Assembly (NCBI GenBank): GCA_023053685.1
Contig: JALIGW010000005.1
Location: forward strand, 18,998,001-19,062,000
Direction: 5' to 3'
Length of the DNA stretch: 64,000 bases
Origin: Diadophis punctatus similis
Lineage: Eukaryota > Chordata > Lepidosauria > Squamata > Dipsadidae
The stretch's first letter is position 1; each line of letters starts with the position of its first letter. This document shows positions 1 through 10,706 of the stretch, in pieces. Made by a program: the position numbers and the translations under genes. Below the pieces are notes generated by a model that saw only the letters and a program-made list of their open reading frames with translations, was not told the DNA's origin and made no database searches.

Positions 1-24
1 TTGAATTGTTGAATTGTCCTGCAG

Positions 25-120
25 TAGCTGTCCTGTGGCAAATTGGCCATGGTGAGTTGGTTAGGGCAAATTGGCCGTGGTGAGATGGCTGTGGTGAATT
101 GGCTGTGGCAAGTTGTTGTA
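25..120. repeat. Short degenerate tandem repeat (TTGGCCGTGGTGA-like units)
   Basis: Units resembling GGCAAATTGGCCRTGGTGAG recur about four times with mutations (AAATTGGCC, GAGATGGCT, GAATTGGCT). This looks like a short decayed minisatellite. Beyond it, to 270, nothing is recognised. Confidence 0.4.
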
Positions 121-278
121 GATTCCCTATTTAGCTATTAAAACCAATGGTGGAGCAGAAAGCTTGATCATAAAGCAATGAGAGAAGCAGAGCATTCATG
201 GAAGGTGAATAGGTTCATCCAAACTCCCAGATGCCAAATGATGGCCAGGTAGTTCATAGTTGGCATTTTCTCTTAGAG

Positions 279-388
279 CAATATTTCTCAAACTTGGCAA
301 TTTTAAAAATACACGGACTTCAGTTTCCAGAATTCCTCAGGGAATTGAAGTCCACACATGTTAAAGTTGCCAGGTTTGAGGAAGACTG
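279..388. mobile_element. Palindromic hAT-type MITE, degraded copy
   Basis: Left end CAATATTTCTCAAACTTGGC and right end GCCAGGTTTGAGGAAGACTG are imperfect inverted repeats. Internal halves GGACTTCAGTTTCCAGAATT and AATTGAAGTCCACACATG are also inverted. Flanks TCTTAGAG and TACTAGAG match at 6 of 8 positions and have TA at the centre. Same family as the better copy at 57345-57479. Confidence 0.6.
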
Positions 389-419
389 TACTAGAGCATG
401 TTTCATGTGTTAAGTGTAT

Positions 420-1189
420 ATATAATTATATAATTAACTTCCAAACAAATATTTTGATTGGATATGGGAAAATAACAGTATTGTTTAATAAGTGTAATAT
501 TTTTTTGCAACAGTTTTAGTCCCGTTATAAATGCCAAAGCTATTCGATCTAAATTACCTTATGTAAGATCTGGAGAATAATAGTGTGATGTTGAGGGCTT
601 TCCAATTTTGCATCTATAATGACAAGATTACCTATCAAAATATTATGAAAGGCAAGCATGAAACGAAAGCTCATTATTATTACATTATACATCAAAAAAA
701 GATAATGAAAATACAATAGTTTTCAGAGTCCTCAGACAGCATTCTCTGAAAGATTTATTTCGGTCAGAGTTAAGGGCAGTAAGTCATGCTTTATGAATGC
801 CTATATATTGATATTTTTTTAGCTGAAAGAAAGACTGGCTGTAAAATATACTCTACACAAGGGATTATCTCTATATTAGATTATTTGCTTCTCTCCCCAC
901 CCCCCACCCCACATTAAACTCTGCAGTGAAACATTTCATTTTTGAGAGCTGACTACTACTTTTTGGCCAATTGACTTCCTTGTCCTCTTTGAGGAAAAGA
1001 AACTTTAATTTAACTGCACTACACTGCTAGTAGTACAATTCAGTTGGAAATATTATGAGGAAGCAGTTTTGCAAAGGAAAAGAAACAAATTAAAATACTG
1101 TATTTTGAAAATATAATTTGCATTCCATTCCTCTTATGAATGTGTTCAGGGATTACCATAGTATCATCATCTTAGCCTATTTTTTTTAA
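420..1189. other. No gene or recognised repeat
   Basis: AT-rich sequence with scattered stops in all frames. Only a short C-rich run near 895-912 stands out. Probably downstream or intronic DNA. Confidence 0.5.
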
Positions 1190-1925
1190 AAAAAAATCAG
1201 AATAGAGCTGGAAGGGACCTTAGAGGTCTTCTAGTCCAACCCCCTGATCAAGCAGGAGACCCTATACCATTGCAGACAAGTGGCTGTCCAGTCTCTTCTT
1301 TAAAATCTCCAATGTTAGACCACCCACAACTTCTGGAGGCAAGTTGTTCCACCAGTTAATAATCTTCACTGTCAGGGAGTTTCTTCTTAATTCCAGGTTG
1401 CTTCTCTCCTTGATTAGTTTACATCCATTGTTTCATGTCTTGCCTTCTGGTGCTTTGGAAAATAACTTGACCCCCTGTTCCTTGTTGCAGCCCCTCAAAT
1501 ATTGGAATACTGCTATCATGTCACTCCTAGTCCTTCTTTTTTTCTAGACTAGACAGACCCAATTCCTGAAACTGTTCTTCATATCTTTTTGTCTCCAGGC
1601 CTTCAATCATCTTAGGTGCTCTTCTCTGCACTTTTTCCAAAGTCTCAACATCTTTTTTGTAATTACCAAAACTAGATGCAGTATTCCTGGTGTGGCCTTA
1701 ATAAGGCTTTATAAAGTGGTTCTAATACTTCATATGGTTTTGATTCTATTCCTCTGTTTATGCAATCAAGGATTATATTAGCTTTTTTGGCGGCTGCAGC
1801 AACTGCTGGCTCATATTTAATTGATCGTCCACTAAGACTGCAAGGTCTCTCTCACAGTTACTGTTTCTGAGCCAGGTTTTGCCTAATCTATACTTGTAAG
1901 CGGTACTTGGCTCAAAAACAGTAAT
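1190..1925 (-). mobile_element. CR1-type LINE 3' region, antisense
   Basis: The sequence starts with the hallmark antisense CR1 3' end (GAGCTGGAAGGGACCTTAGA, then TCTAGTCCAACCCC) and follows the order known for CR1 in birds and reptiles: ACCCACAACTTCTGGAGGCA, then GTTGTTCCACCAGTTAAT, then LINE C-terminal coding antisense (CTCTTCTCTGCACTTTTTCC) and GCTCATATTTAATTGATC. No open frame survives. The element is 5' truncated at about 1925, where matching sequence stops. Confidence 0.85.
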
Positions 1926-2775
1926 TGTTCTCTTTCTTAAGTGTCCAAGTATTCAACTATGGATCTCCAAGTTTCCTATCCAGCAACCAACATTCAGGAC
2001 TAATGAGTTGCATCAATATTTAGACACCCAGGACTAGGGAAGGATAATTATATCATAATGTGGCCACAAGTGGTCCTCTTAATACAGTCTACATAGGCTT
2101 ATATTATTCATTTGTATTAAATAATTTAATTTTAATTTAATAATATTATTTCTTGTTTTTGATAAATTGCACCACGTTTCCTTTATTTGGTCAACTATTA
2201 TAAGCATATTAAACTGCTACATGTATACAATAATAAATAATAGTTTGGCCATTTGTTTTACAAAATGTTATTACCATGAGCTATTGCCTTCATGCATATT
2301 AGGTATATTCTTGCTGCAATTATTGTAAATTGTTTAATTGGACAGCTTTCACCGAATTCTGTATTTGCTTTGCAATTTGAGATTTCTTTACAAGCTCAAA
2401 TAATTAGCATTTTTTCCAACTCTAGGAAATTGTTGTTATTTATTTGACTGCTGTCATAGCCATGAAAAAACGTCTCATAATCTTGCGTTCCTTTTTTTAG
2501 CATGTTATTGAACTGGAAAAGGAACATTATAAAAAAAGAGTATTATTAGGATTAAACAAATGTGCTACATTATATACTTTAGGCAAACATAGCCAGCAAT
2601 TCTCAGAGATCTAAAGCTGAATAAGATATGTGTAGCTTGTAAACAGAAATAACATAGATTGTGGTAGTCTGATCCCGTCTCAGAAATTAATTAAAATAAT
2701 AAAAGTAAATTAAAACAATTTAAATCATGAATTATCAGATGGAAGCATCTGCTATAAGATGAGCACCCTCAAGTC
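1926..2775. other. No gene or recognised repeat
   Basis: AT-rich non-coding sequence with homopolymer runs. No splice-bounded open frame, tRNA or clear transposon end was seen. Confidence 0.45.
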
Positions 2776-2982
2776 CAGCGGTTCTCAACCTGGGGGTCGC
2801 GACCCCTTTGGGGGTCCAACGACCCTTTCACAGGGGTCGGGAGACTTTGCCAGAGGGTAAAAGAACCCAAATGGCAGTGGCAAGGTGGGGGTCATGGCAG
2901 CGGGTGCGGCGGCGGGGTGGGTTGCGGTGGGGGTGCAGGAGTGGGGCACGGGTCACGGCATTAGGAAGGTTGAGAACCACTG
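2776..2982. mobile_element. SPIN-like hAT MITE with 8-bp target duplication CTCAAGTC
   Basis: Ends CAGCGGTTCTCAACCTGGGG and AAGGTTGAGAACCACTG form inverted repeats. The left end continues GTCGCGACCCCTTTGGGGGT, the hallmark of SPIN/hAT1 elements. Perfect 8-bp duplications CTCAAGTC lie at 2768-2775 and 2983-2990. The 207-bp copy lacks the internal SPIN hairpin seen in the copy at 23432 and has a G-rich, GGTGGCGG-like centre. Non-autonomous. Confidence 0.88.
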
Positions 2983-3317
2983 CTCAAGTCACTCTATGTT
3001 ATCTCATTGTGGGGGGAGGGACTCCGACAAGGCACGAGTAAGGACCATCCAAATCATAAAGATCATCCCAGCTGCTCACCTGCTCAAACCAGACCTTTAT
3101 GGAAAGCACCAGTGATACAGGACGATTTTGGAGGATGAGGATCAGTTTAGTGTCAACAGCTGTTCCTCAACAGCATGGTTAAGTGCCATCCATTCTTAAT
3201 TTAACTATTCCACCATCATCTGTCACTATACTGTCCATCATTTTATATTGTCGATCCATGTGATTTTCTTGGCAATGCCTGGCGAAAGGAAATGGCAAAT
3301 CATTCCTCTATTTTACC

Positions 3318-3600
3318 AAGGAAATCAAATGGATGCGGTATTGATGCTTTTGAATTTTGGTGTTTGAAAAACCACCTGAGAATACAATGTGCATGGTAAG
3401 AAAACACAAATGGATCCTAGAAAAAGTCAAGAATCAGAGATTTTTACTTGATGCACAAATGACAAAGCTCAAATTATCATATTTTGAGGAAGTGATTTGT
3501 AGATCTAGCTCTCTCGAGAAGTCCATAATCTTGGAAAATATGGAAAAGAACACTCAACAAATGTTTCTTAGCCCCAGGAAAAATATTCAGGTATTTCCTT
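3318..3600 (+). mobile_element. Decayed RTE/Bov-B-type LINE 3' end, sense
   Basis: The order GGTATTGATGCTTTTGAATT, ACAAATGGATCCTAGAAAAA, CAAATGACAAAGCTCAAATT and CTCTCTCGAGAAGTCCATAA resembles the C-terminal coding part of RTE-like LINEs. A 93-codon frame at 3357-3638 overlaps it but does not follow a plausible protein. The assignment is from memory of the family pattern. Confidence 0.4.
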
Positions 3601-3635
3601 CATATCTGACAGTCATCCAAGAGAAACTTAGAACA

Positions 3636-3931
3636 TAGAACAATAGAATTGGAAAGGGACCTTGGAAGTTGCATTAGATTAACAGAGTTTGAAGGGACCT
3701 TGCAGGTCATCTAGTCCAACCCCCTACCCAAGCAGGGGACTCTTACATCTGCCTCTACCTACAGTAGGATCGAACTCACAACCTCCTGATTGTGAGGCAA
3801 GAGCTCTACCTCTAGGCCACAGCAGCTGGGTTCTTCTAATCAAACTTCATGCTCAAGCAGGAGACCCTATTCCATTTCAGACAAATGTCCAGTTGTCCAG
3901 TTTCTTTTTGAAAGCCTCCAGTGATCAACCA
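3636..3931 (-). mobile_element. CR1 3' fragment, antisense, interrupted by a tRNA-SINE
   Basis: AGAATTGGAAAGGGACCTTGG (3' end) and, after the inserted SINE, CAAGCAGGAGACCCTATTCC with GACAAATGTCCAGTTGTCCA are collinear CR1 segments. The gap between them is filled by the SINE at about 3676-3832. Confidence 0.7.
3676..3832 (-). mobile_element. tRNA-derived SINE with a CR1-like 3' tail
   Basis: Reading the minus strand, an A-box-like TGGCCTAGAGGTAGAGC near 3820 and a B box GAGTTCGATCC near 3770 form a tRNA head. The tail GGACTAGATGACCTGCAAGG continues to CCCTTCAAACTCTGTTA, the CR1 3' end. The shared tail implies CR1-driven mobilisation, a known LINE-SINE partnership. Confidence 0.72.
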
Positions 3932-4740
3932 GAATAGAGCTGGAAGGGACCTTGGAGGTCTTCTAGTCCAGCCCTCTGTTAAAGCAGGAGACCCTATAGC
4001 ATTTCAGACAAGTGACTGTCCAGTCTCTTCTTAAAAATCTCCATAATGAAGCACCCACAACTTCTGAAGGCAAGCTGTTCCACTGGTTAATTGTCCTCGC
4101 TGTTAAGGAAGTTTCTGCTTAATTCCAGGTTGCTTCTCTCCTTGATTAGTTTCCATCCATTGTTTCTTGTCCTGCCCTCTGGTGCTTTGGAAAATAAATT
4201 GACCCCATCCTCTTTGTGGCAGCCTCTCAAATCCTGGAATACTCATGTCCCCCCTAGTCCTTCTTTTCTCTAGACTAGCCAAACCCAAATCCAAATGATG
4301 GAGCGCCCACAACTTCTGAAGGGAAAGCTATTCTATTGGTTGATTGCTCTCACCATTAGGAAATTTCTCCTAGGTCACTTTTCTCCTTGGTTTATTTATT
4401 TATTTATTTATTTATTTATTTGTGAGATTTATATACCGCCTCACAGTGCAAGCACTCTCTAAGCAGTTTACACCAGTAAGCAATGTATATTTACATTGCC
4501 CCCAACAATCTGGGTCCTCATTTTACCTACCTCGGAAGGATGGAAGGCTGAGTCAACCTTGAGCCGGTGAGATTTGAACCGCTGACCTGCGGATCACAGT
4601 CGGCTAAAGTGGTCTGCAGTACTGCCTTTAACCGCTGCGCCACCTCGGCTCATTTCCAACCATTATTTTCTTGTCTTGCCTTTTGGTGCTTTGAAAAATA
4701 GTTTGACCCTCCTCATCTTTGTAGGAGCCCCTCAAATATT
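3932..4740 (-). mobile_element. Second CR1 copy, antisense, split by a SINE
   Basis: CR1 sequence from CAGAATAGAGCTGGAAGGGA at 3932 runs to about 4387 and resumes at 4652 (ATTTCCAACCATTATTTTCT) to about 4738. The middle is the SINE at 4388-4651. The CR1 carries a small internal duplication: the 'cacaacttctgaagg' segment occurs at about 4054 and again at about 4307. Confidence 0.82.
4388..4651 (-). mobile_element. Squamate tRNA-derived SINE, antisense, inside CR1
   Basis: On the minus strand the element opens GAGCCGAGGTGGCGCAGCGG (A box) with the B box CGGTTCAAATCTC, then a conserved body (GTTGACTCAGCCTTCCATCC) and a 3' end ATATAAATCTCACAAATAAA with eight AAAT units. The same family occurs at 10445, 36241, 41010 and 58848. 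Confidence 0.88.
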
Positions 4741-6479
4741 TACTCAAATAAATACTTCTAAATGGGAGATTGACTATCCTTTGCTAATGTGCTAAAAAGA
4801 ACTATGCTAAAAAATGCCCATCCATTAGGCTTAGTCTAGTTGTAATTCTGGACCCCAAGTCCACTAGATGATTTCCAAGGCATTCATTCCAGTTCTATAC
4901 AACATCCATGACATATATTATAGATTCCATTATGCCCCAGATAAACCAGGTGCTGTATGCCAGATGCAGTTACATAATTCAGGTAGTATCTGCTTTCACT
5001 TTAACTTATTTCAAAGTTCTATTGTGCATTCTGCTTGACAGGATATCTATAAATAATGAAATTTCCTGCCGCATGATTGATAATGGATTTATTTTTCTGG
5101 TACTCCTAACATGCTATTTGATATCTTATCAACCTAAGGAAAACATTGCTGCCAAAACCTGACATTTTTATCCTTGCAAAGTCAAACCAAACTGGTTATC
5201 TCAATGGGATAGCTCTTTGCAATAATCTTCTGTTGAGCTTAAGCAATTTTACAGAGAGTTTATACTGTAACAGCTGTTTTTAAAAGTACATCATTGAAAT
5301 GCTTCACTGTTTATATCTGAGGAAATTCTTCTCTCAAAAAAAAAGAAGTCAAGATAGGATTTTAAGATTATCTCCCTTATATTGATAAGACAAAGCACTT
5401 TTTGTCCTTTTCGATGACTACAAGAAATCTACATCAATACCTATATTTTTAACATGTAATTGGCAATAATTTCATAAGATATATTTAGAATTTAGCTGAT
5501 TCACAACAATTTTGTTCCTACACAGCTACAAAGTAAATTATATGAATTTAAGTGCAAGTTATTGCCAGGTAAATAGGGATATGCTTCCCATCTAAATATA
5601 TTAAATACATAATACATACTGAGTCAGGACTCATGTAAATGGTGCAGCTTTCATGATTAGCTAGCCAAAAATGGCACACTGCCCAACAGATAAATCTTTA
5701 AATCTGCCCAACAGATAAATTATTTTTTTTATGCAAGGCCCTATTGACAGCCCCAGCCCAGTCCCTCTACAGTTCAGTAAATTGGTGGCTTTGTTCTATG
5801 ACAAATTCCTGGGGCTGACACTATCCTTTGAAAACAGCCTTTCTAGGTGAATAGAACTTTGATGATTATTCACGGAATTATTTATAAGACATGATCAAGT
5901 ATTACCTCTCAAACTGTAAATTGGAAGAGCCGAATGGAAGTTTGCTAGTTTACCATTACTTTTTCTTTCAAGAATCTTTCTTAGCCAATAAGCTCTCCAT
6001 GATTTCTCTCTCACATCAAAGGCTCCACTTCATACAAATCTCCACTTCGTATAAATTGCACCCTCATAGAACGAATGCTAATGCAGCATCTTTTCTCCGC
6101 TTTCAGTCATTTCTGATGACTTTCACTTTCAAAGTAATTCCACAGAATTGCTGTCTGGCATTTAAGGCTTGCCAGCATCGCTTCCTACCATCTCTACCCC
6201 CACCTTCCGCATCTCTTCAGTTCTTGTCTCAATAGGATTTCCACAAAATAGATTTGCCATTCTATCAATGGTTCTCTTCATTTATGTACCAAATGGCCTG
6301 ATCACCCTTTCCCAGTTGATAAGTTAATTTTTTTTAAAAAAAAATTCTGATCAGAACCTTTAACCATTTGTTTATGATAGAAGATCATACACCAGAGTAA
6401 TATACATGTTGCACAGAATATGACATACATATGGAAACGTATGACTAGTTTTTTTCCGTAACTACTTGTATAAGGATTA
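4741..6479. other. No gene or recognised repeat
   Basis: About 1.7 kb of AT-rich sequence. The longest frame (5891-6235, plus) has no splice context or recognisable protein. Twin copies of 'TGCCCAACAGATAAAT' at about 5678 and 5706 form a small direct repeat. Confidence 0.45.
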
Positions 6480-6600
6480 TTCTTTATATTATTCATGTTG
6501 TCTTGTATTCTTGTATGGATTGCACCAGTAGAGGCTAAAACAATTTCGTTGTATACATGATGTACAATGACAATAAAAGCTTTGAATTTATTTTATCTTT
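6480..6600 (+). mobile_element. LINE-like 3' end fragment
   Basis: CAATTTCGTTGTATACATGA followed by TGTACAATGACAATAAAAGC is the terminal motif seen in many vertebrate L2/CR1-clade LINEs. No coding part remains. Confidence 0.4.
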
Positions 6601-6719
6601 TGGATCCTCTCACTAGTATCGGCTGAAATACATTTGCCACATGACCCAATACAAATGGGGTTTTACTATGTTGTAAGCATTTTTAAAAGAGTAAGTTGAA
6701 GTTTGGCTTCTGTGGGAAC

Positions 6720-7172
6720 CATTCTAAATATAAATATAAAATCATATATAAATATAAAATCATATATCAAAAATATAAATATAAAATCATATATCAAAAA
6801 GTCCTTCCTGTCAATGATTACTTCAGCTTCAACCGCAACAATACACGAGCACATAATAGATTCAAACTTAATGTAAACCGCTCCAAACTCGACTGCAGAA
6901 AATACGACTTTAGCAACAGAGTGATCAATGCCTGGAATGCACTACCTGACTCTGGTTTCTTTCCCAAACCCTCAAAACTTTAACCTTAGACTCTCTACAG
7001 TAGACCTCTCCCCATTTCTAAGAGATCTGTAAGGGGCATGCATAAGCGCACCACTGTGCCTACCGTCCCTGTCCTATTGTCCTCTTTTATTGGTACTTTT
7101 TACTTATGTTATGTTTATACAAACAACCACTATACTGTACATGTTTGACAAAAAAAATAAAAAAATAAAAAA
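6720..7172 (+). mobile_element. CR1-clade LINE 3' end with C-terminal coding remnant
   Basis: An AT-rich imperfect repeat (ATAAATATAAAATCATAT, about three units, 6722-6797) is followed by a frame ending in NRVINAWNALPDSG, a C-terminal motif typical of CR1-clade reverse transcriptases. Next come a stop, a 3' UTR (GCATGCATAAGCGCACCACT) and an A-rich tail. A sister copy lies at 42470-42862. The left boundary is uncertain. Confidence 0.72.
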
Positions 7173-7243
7173 TAAAACAATTAGCCGCTTTTCATTCCTA
7201 CAGCACTGAAATATTATAGTGATCAACAAGCAAAAACTCATAC

Positions 7244-7408
7244 CTTGGAAAGGTGATGTCAAAACTGGGATTTTTATTGGTGACAAAGTCAGCACATGAC
7301 ATGGTTGGATACTCGATGGTGGTCCCTGAGGGGGCTCAGCGTCTATGGACAGCATAGCTGCTGCAAAGGCAATGGCCTGGTTGCCTCTAGTTTGTTTAAG
7401 GGAGCCAG
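7244..7408 (-). CDS. Internal exon 4 of unidentified minus-strand gene (165 bp, phase 1-1)
   Basis: Seen: minus-strand acceptor with a long polypyrimidine tract (TTTTTTTTTTCTTCCTCAG|CTGGC) and donor CCAAG|GTATGAG bound 165 bp. In the frame carried from exon 3 it is open throughout: GSLKQTRGNQAIAFAAAMLS, then a Pro/Ser stretch (EPPQGPPSS), one Cys-His pair and hydrophobic beta-like runs ending TSPFQ. It ends in phase 1, so at least one more coding exon must follow. I found none in 1-7243 on this strand, so it probably lies left of the window. The proline-rich character with short hydrophobic runs suggests a scaffold or regulatory protein, but this is only inference and no family is claimed. 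Confidence 0.76.
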
Positions 7409-8015
7409 CTGAGGAAGAAAAAAAAATTATGAATCGGATTACAGTATGGTCATTGCACGTTTGAATTCTTCAACATTCATATAAAATCTACTGCTTAGCA
7501 GCCAGCTCTGTCATCATGGTTTGATGACAGATTGCATCGAAGTATTTTTCTTCTTTCTTCTTCCTAACATGAAGAAAAATATATATATTTTGCCTGGCTT
7601 ATAGAACAAAACAACTTCCACACTTTTCATGTAGGAACAACAACGAATCAGATATGAAAGTTCAAAATTACTGCAGGCCAATCAATACAATATAATTTTG
7701 ATTTAAAACGGTACAGGTTAAAATTCTTGCTCAACATGGAATGGAATGCAATTTTTTTAAAAAAAATCAGGCACTGTATAAATAAGTGGGGAAAAGAATA
7801 ATAATATACTTCTTTCTGAAACCTGCTTTCAAAGGCAGGTTTAGCTTTCAAATTAGGTGTTAGGAATTGAAATGCTGTATCATAATGGGGCTACCATATA
7901 TAATTTAGTGATATAACTGTCCCCATGGTTACCATTTCAGCTATTATTGCTTCAAAGTATACACATGTTTGGTGTGAAATACCTTTAGTAGTGGGTGGGC
8001 TTAATTCCATGAAAT
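7409..8015. other. Intron sequence, no recognised repeat
   Basis: AT-rich sequence upstream of exon 4 on the minus strand. No open exon or transposon end recognised. Confidence 0.4.
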
Positions 8016-8830
8016 ATGAGGGTGAGTCATAAAGTAATTCCATTTTCTTTAGGACAGGTATAATTACCAACACCTCCTGAATCTTGGGAGTTGAAGTCCA
8101 ACATCTTAATGTTGCTGAAGTTGAGAACCTAGATCTCATCCATCATTTCGTTACTCTTGCCTTCCTCTAAAACTTCACTCTGCCGCCTTCTTCTTGATAT
8201 AAGTACGAGGGTGAGTCAATAAATAAGAGTCACCGTTTCTCTCAATAGCAATGTTCCACCTTCGAATGAGAGCATGTATCCCTGTCTCGTAAAATTTTGT
8301 TGACTGTTCTTTGAGCCACGTCTTCACTGCAGTTTCCACTTCCTCGTCACTGGAATAATAATCCTCCATACTCACCAGATTTAGCGCCTTCAGACTATCA
8401 TCTCTTCAGCCCCATGAAAGAGGGTTTGAGACGCAAACATTATTCCAGTGACGAGGAAGTGAAAAGTGCAGTGAATAAATGGCTCAAAGAACAGTCAACA
8501 AAATTTTACGAGGCAGGGATACATGCTCTCATTCGAAGGTGGAACATTGCTATTGAGAGAAACGGTGACTATGTTGAGAAGTAGGGATGTGATCCACAGA
8601 GGACCAGCTTCATTTTGATGTATGCTACATGTTCCTGTGTTGGTAATTATACCTGTCCTAAAGAAAATGGCATTACTTTTTGACTCACCCTCGTACTTAT
8701 ATCAAGAAGAAGGCGGCAGAGTGAAGTTTTAGAGGAAGGCCAGAATAACGAAATGATGGATGAGATCTAGGTTCTCAACTTCAGCAACATTAAGATGTTG
8801 GACTTCAACTCCCAAGATTCGGGAGGTCTT
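8016..8830. mobile_element. Inverted duplication carrying two mariner transposase C-terminal fragments
   Basis: On the plus strand, 8369-8582 encodes a mariner-type C-terminus (PYSPDLAPSDYHLF, then SSDEEVKSAVNKWLKEQ, ending GDYVEK and a stop). On the minus strand, 8215-8375 encodes a near-identical block (SSDEEVETAVKTWLKEQ). Sequence outside mariner is also mirrored: 8075-8215 is the reverse complement of about 8680-8823, including GAAGAAGGCGGCAGAGTGAA and a half hAT palindrome. The left arm lacks the segment equivalent to 8569-8678, part of which appears separately at 8016-8062. Both arms carry the mariner end TGACTCACCCTCGTAC. The transposase is broken: no N-terminal half is present. Confidence 0.8.
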
Positions 8831-8896
8831 GGGAATACTGGGAATTGAGATACATCCATCTTCACATTGATGAAGTTAGGAAACACTGAACTAGAT
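8757..8896. mobile_element. Degraded palindromic hAT MITE
   Basis: Ends TAGGTTCTCAACTTCAGCAA and GAAGTTAGGAAACACTGAAC are imperfect inverted repeats, with ACTTCAACTCCCAAGATT in the left half. Possible flanks AGATCTAG and AACTAGAT are too diverged to call a target duplication. A partial mirror copy lies at about 8076-8135. Confidence 0.5.
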
Positions 8897-10444
8897 GGAG
8901 AAGTTTGCAGTTTAGATTTCAGGGCAAACTGACCCTGATGGGACAAAGCCTGGTGGGGCAAAGAGAAAGAGAAGCTAGAAAGAAGAGGACTGGCTCAGCA
9001 AAAGCAAAGAGACAAAATGGAGCAAAGGAGGGAGAGAAGGTAGAAATTATCTAAAAGAAACCAAGATAAATTGCATGTTGGTAGAAAGAGGGTGGGGGAG
9101 GGGAAATGGGTTGTATCACCAGATCTCAGCTGTAAAAAAATGGCTGCAAAAAAGCAGCTTCTTGTATTAAACTTTTTTTCATCCTTAACTGGTAGCCCTA
9201 AGAAAGTGCGGAAGAAAGAGAAAAGGCACAATGAAAGAAAAAAATGTTGATCGACAAAGGACATTGTCAAACCTGCCAGCACTTAAATCTCTAAACAGAA
9301 ATTATCCTTGGCTCCATTCGTTAAGAAAGGAATAGTTTTATTAGAAGTCAAGTGCATTGCAGTATTGCATAGCGACTGCATGAGAATTGCATGCCAAAAT
9401 CCCTAAATTCAACTTTCCCTCCCTTAACTGCCTTCCATTGCTGACCCTCCATGACCAATCAGGTTCAAGCAAGATGTTTTCAAAATGATCACTTCAAGCA
9501 TAGATTGGTATGCAGCTGCCTTCTTCTCCCAGCTGGGTGACCTTGAAGCAGCATCTCAGGGAGATATAGCGGTTACTTTCACTTTCCCCCAAGCATTCTT
9601 TCTCTCCCATCCACCCTCCCCAGAGTTCATGGCAGATTGTCACCACATGGTAGCAAAGCACACAAGCAAGCATAAAGTGGCAGCTGACAGACACAGTGAC
9701 TAAGATGGGGTGTTCTTTTAAGAGAAAGAATATTGTTATGTCATTCTAGCCAAGCCCAACACAATTGTAATAAATGAATAAATGAATAAATGTATATTAT
9801 TTCAATGAAGCAGTGACTGAATGAAAGCAGAGAGCCTAGTGTATTTTTCCATGCAAATGTAGGTGATTTCTATGCAACAGAACCTATCTCAACCTGTCAC
9901 CCTCCATGTTAATGGAATTTATAGTTACAAACTGAATCAACCAATGCTGGCTCAGAAGTATGGGAGTTGTAATAGATCTGAAATCAGGAAAGCCAGCACA
10001 TATTCAAAATGCTCTTTACACTTGATTTCAAAATGAAAAAGGAAAGGATATTATTGCAATATATCTTCTTCCAAAGAACAAAACTGAATTCAATAATTGA
10101 TAAGGTAGAAATACTACTTCATTAGTAGGAGGAAATTATCTCCAATGCTTTCTCTTCATAATATTTACTTTCTGGGAGGATAGGGGATACATGTCTTGCT
10201 TGATCATAGCTCAAAAACAGGGGGGGGGGAATAAAAATCTTAAGGAAAGTTAATTTGACAAATGCCAGCTGTTCTCATCTCTACTCTGGGTAATGTACGA
10301 AACAAATTTAAATAAATCATTAGCTTATTATATTATTCAGCAAATCTATTTAATTGACAAGGAAGTCCTTCAGACATTAAGGCAACAAGTAAGTCAGCCA
10401 AGAGCCTCTTGGAGATGATTCATGATTTTAGATATTTCATAACT
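8897..10444. other. No gene or recognised repeat
   Basis: Mixed-composition intron sequence. A purine-rich stretch spans 8955-9070. Nothing coding or transposon-like was recognised. Confidence 0.45.
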
Positions 10445-10706
10445 AAGAGCCGAGGTGGCGCAGTGGTTAGAGGCAGTACTGCAGGCTACTTTAACTGACT
10501 GTGATCTGCAGGTCAGCGGTTCAAATCTCACCGGCTCAAGGTTGACTCAGCCTTCCATCCTTCCGAGGTAGGTAAAATGAGGACCCAGATTGTTGGGGGC
10601 AATATAAATATAAATATACATTGCTTACTGGTGTAAACCGCTTAGAGAGTGCTTGCACTGTGAGGTGGTATATAAATCTCACAAAATAAATAAAATAAAT
10701 AAATAA
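10445..10706 (+). mobile_element. Squamate tRNA-derived SINE, near full length
   Basis: Opens AAGAGCCGAGGTGGCGCAGT (A box) with the B box GGTTCAAATCTC, the conserved body GACTCAGCCTTCCATCCTTC and GTAAACCGCTTAGAGAGTGC, and an (AAAT)n tail. A small (ATATAA)n expansion lies inside at about 10602-10618. Confidence 0.9.

Noticed and set aside
3357..3638. 93-codon frame as an exon
   Set aside because: No splice sites at either end, and it overlaps a decayed RTE-type LINE end in another frame.
3760..3832. Functional tRNA gene
   Set aside because: A and B boxes are present but the acceptor stem does not pair, and the sequence continues into a CR1-like tail, so it is a SINE head.
8175..8375. Possible intact transposase gene
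   Set aside because: Only the C-terminal third of a mariner transposase remains, and it is joined to unrelated sequence by the inverted duplication.
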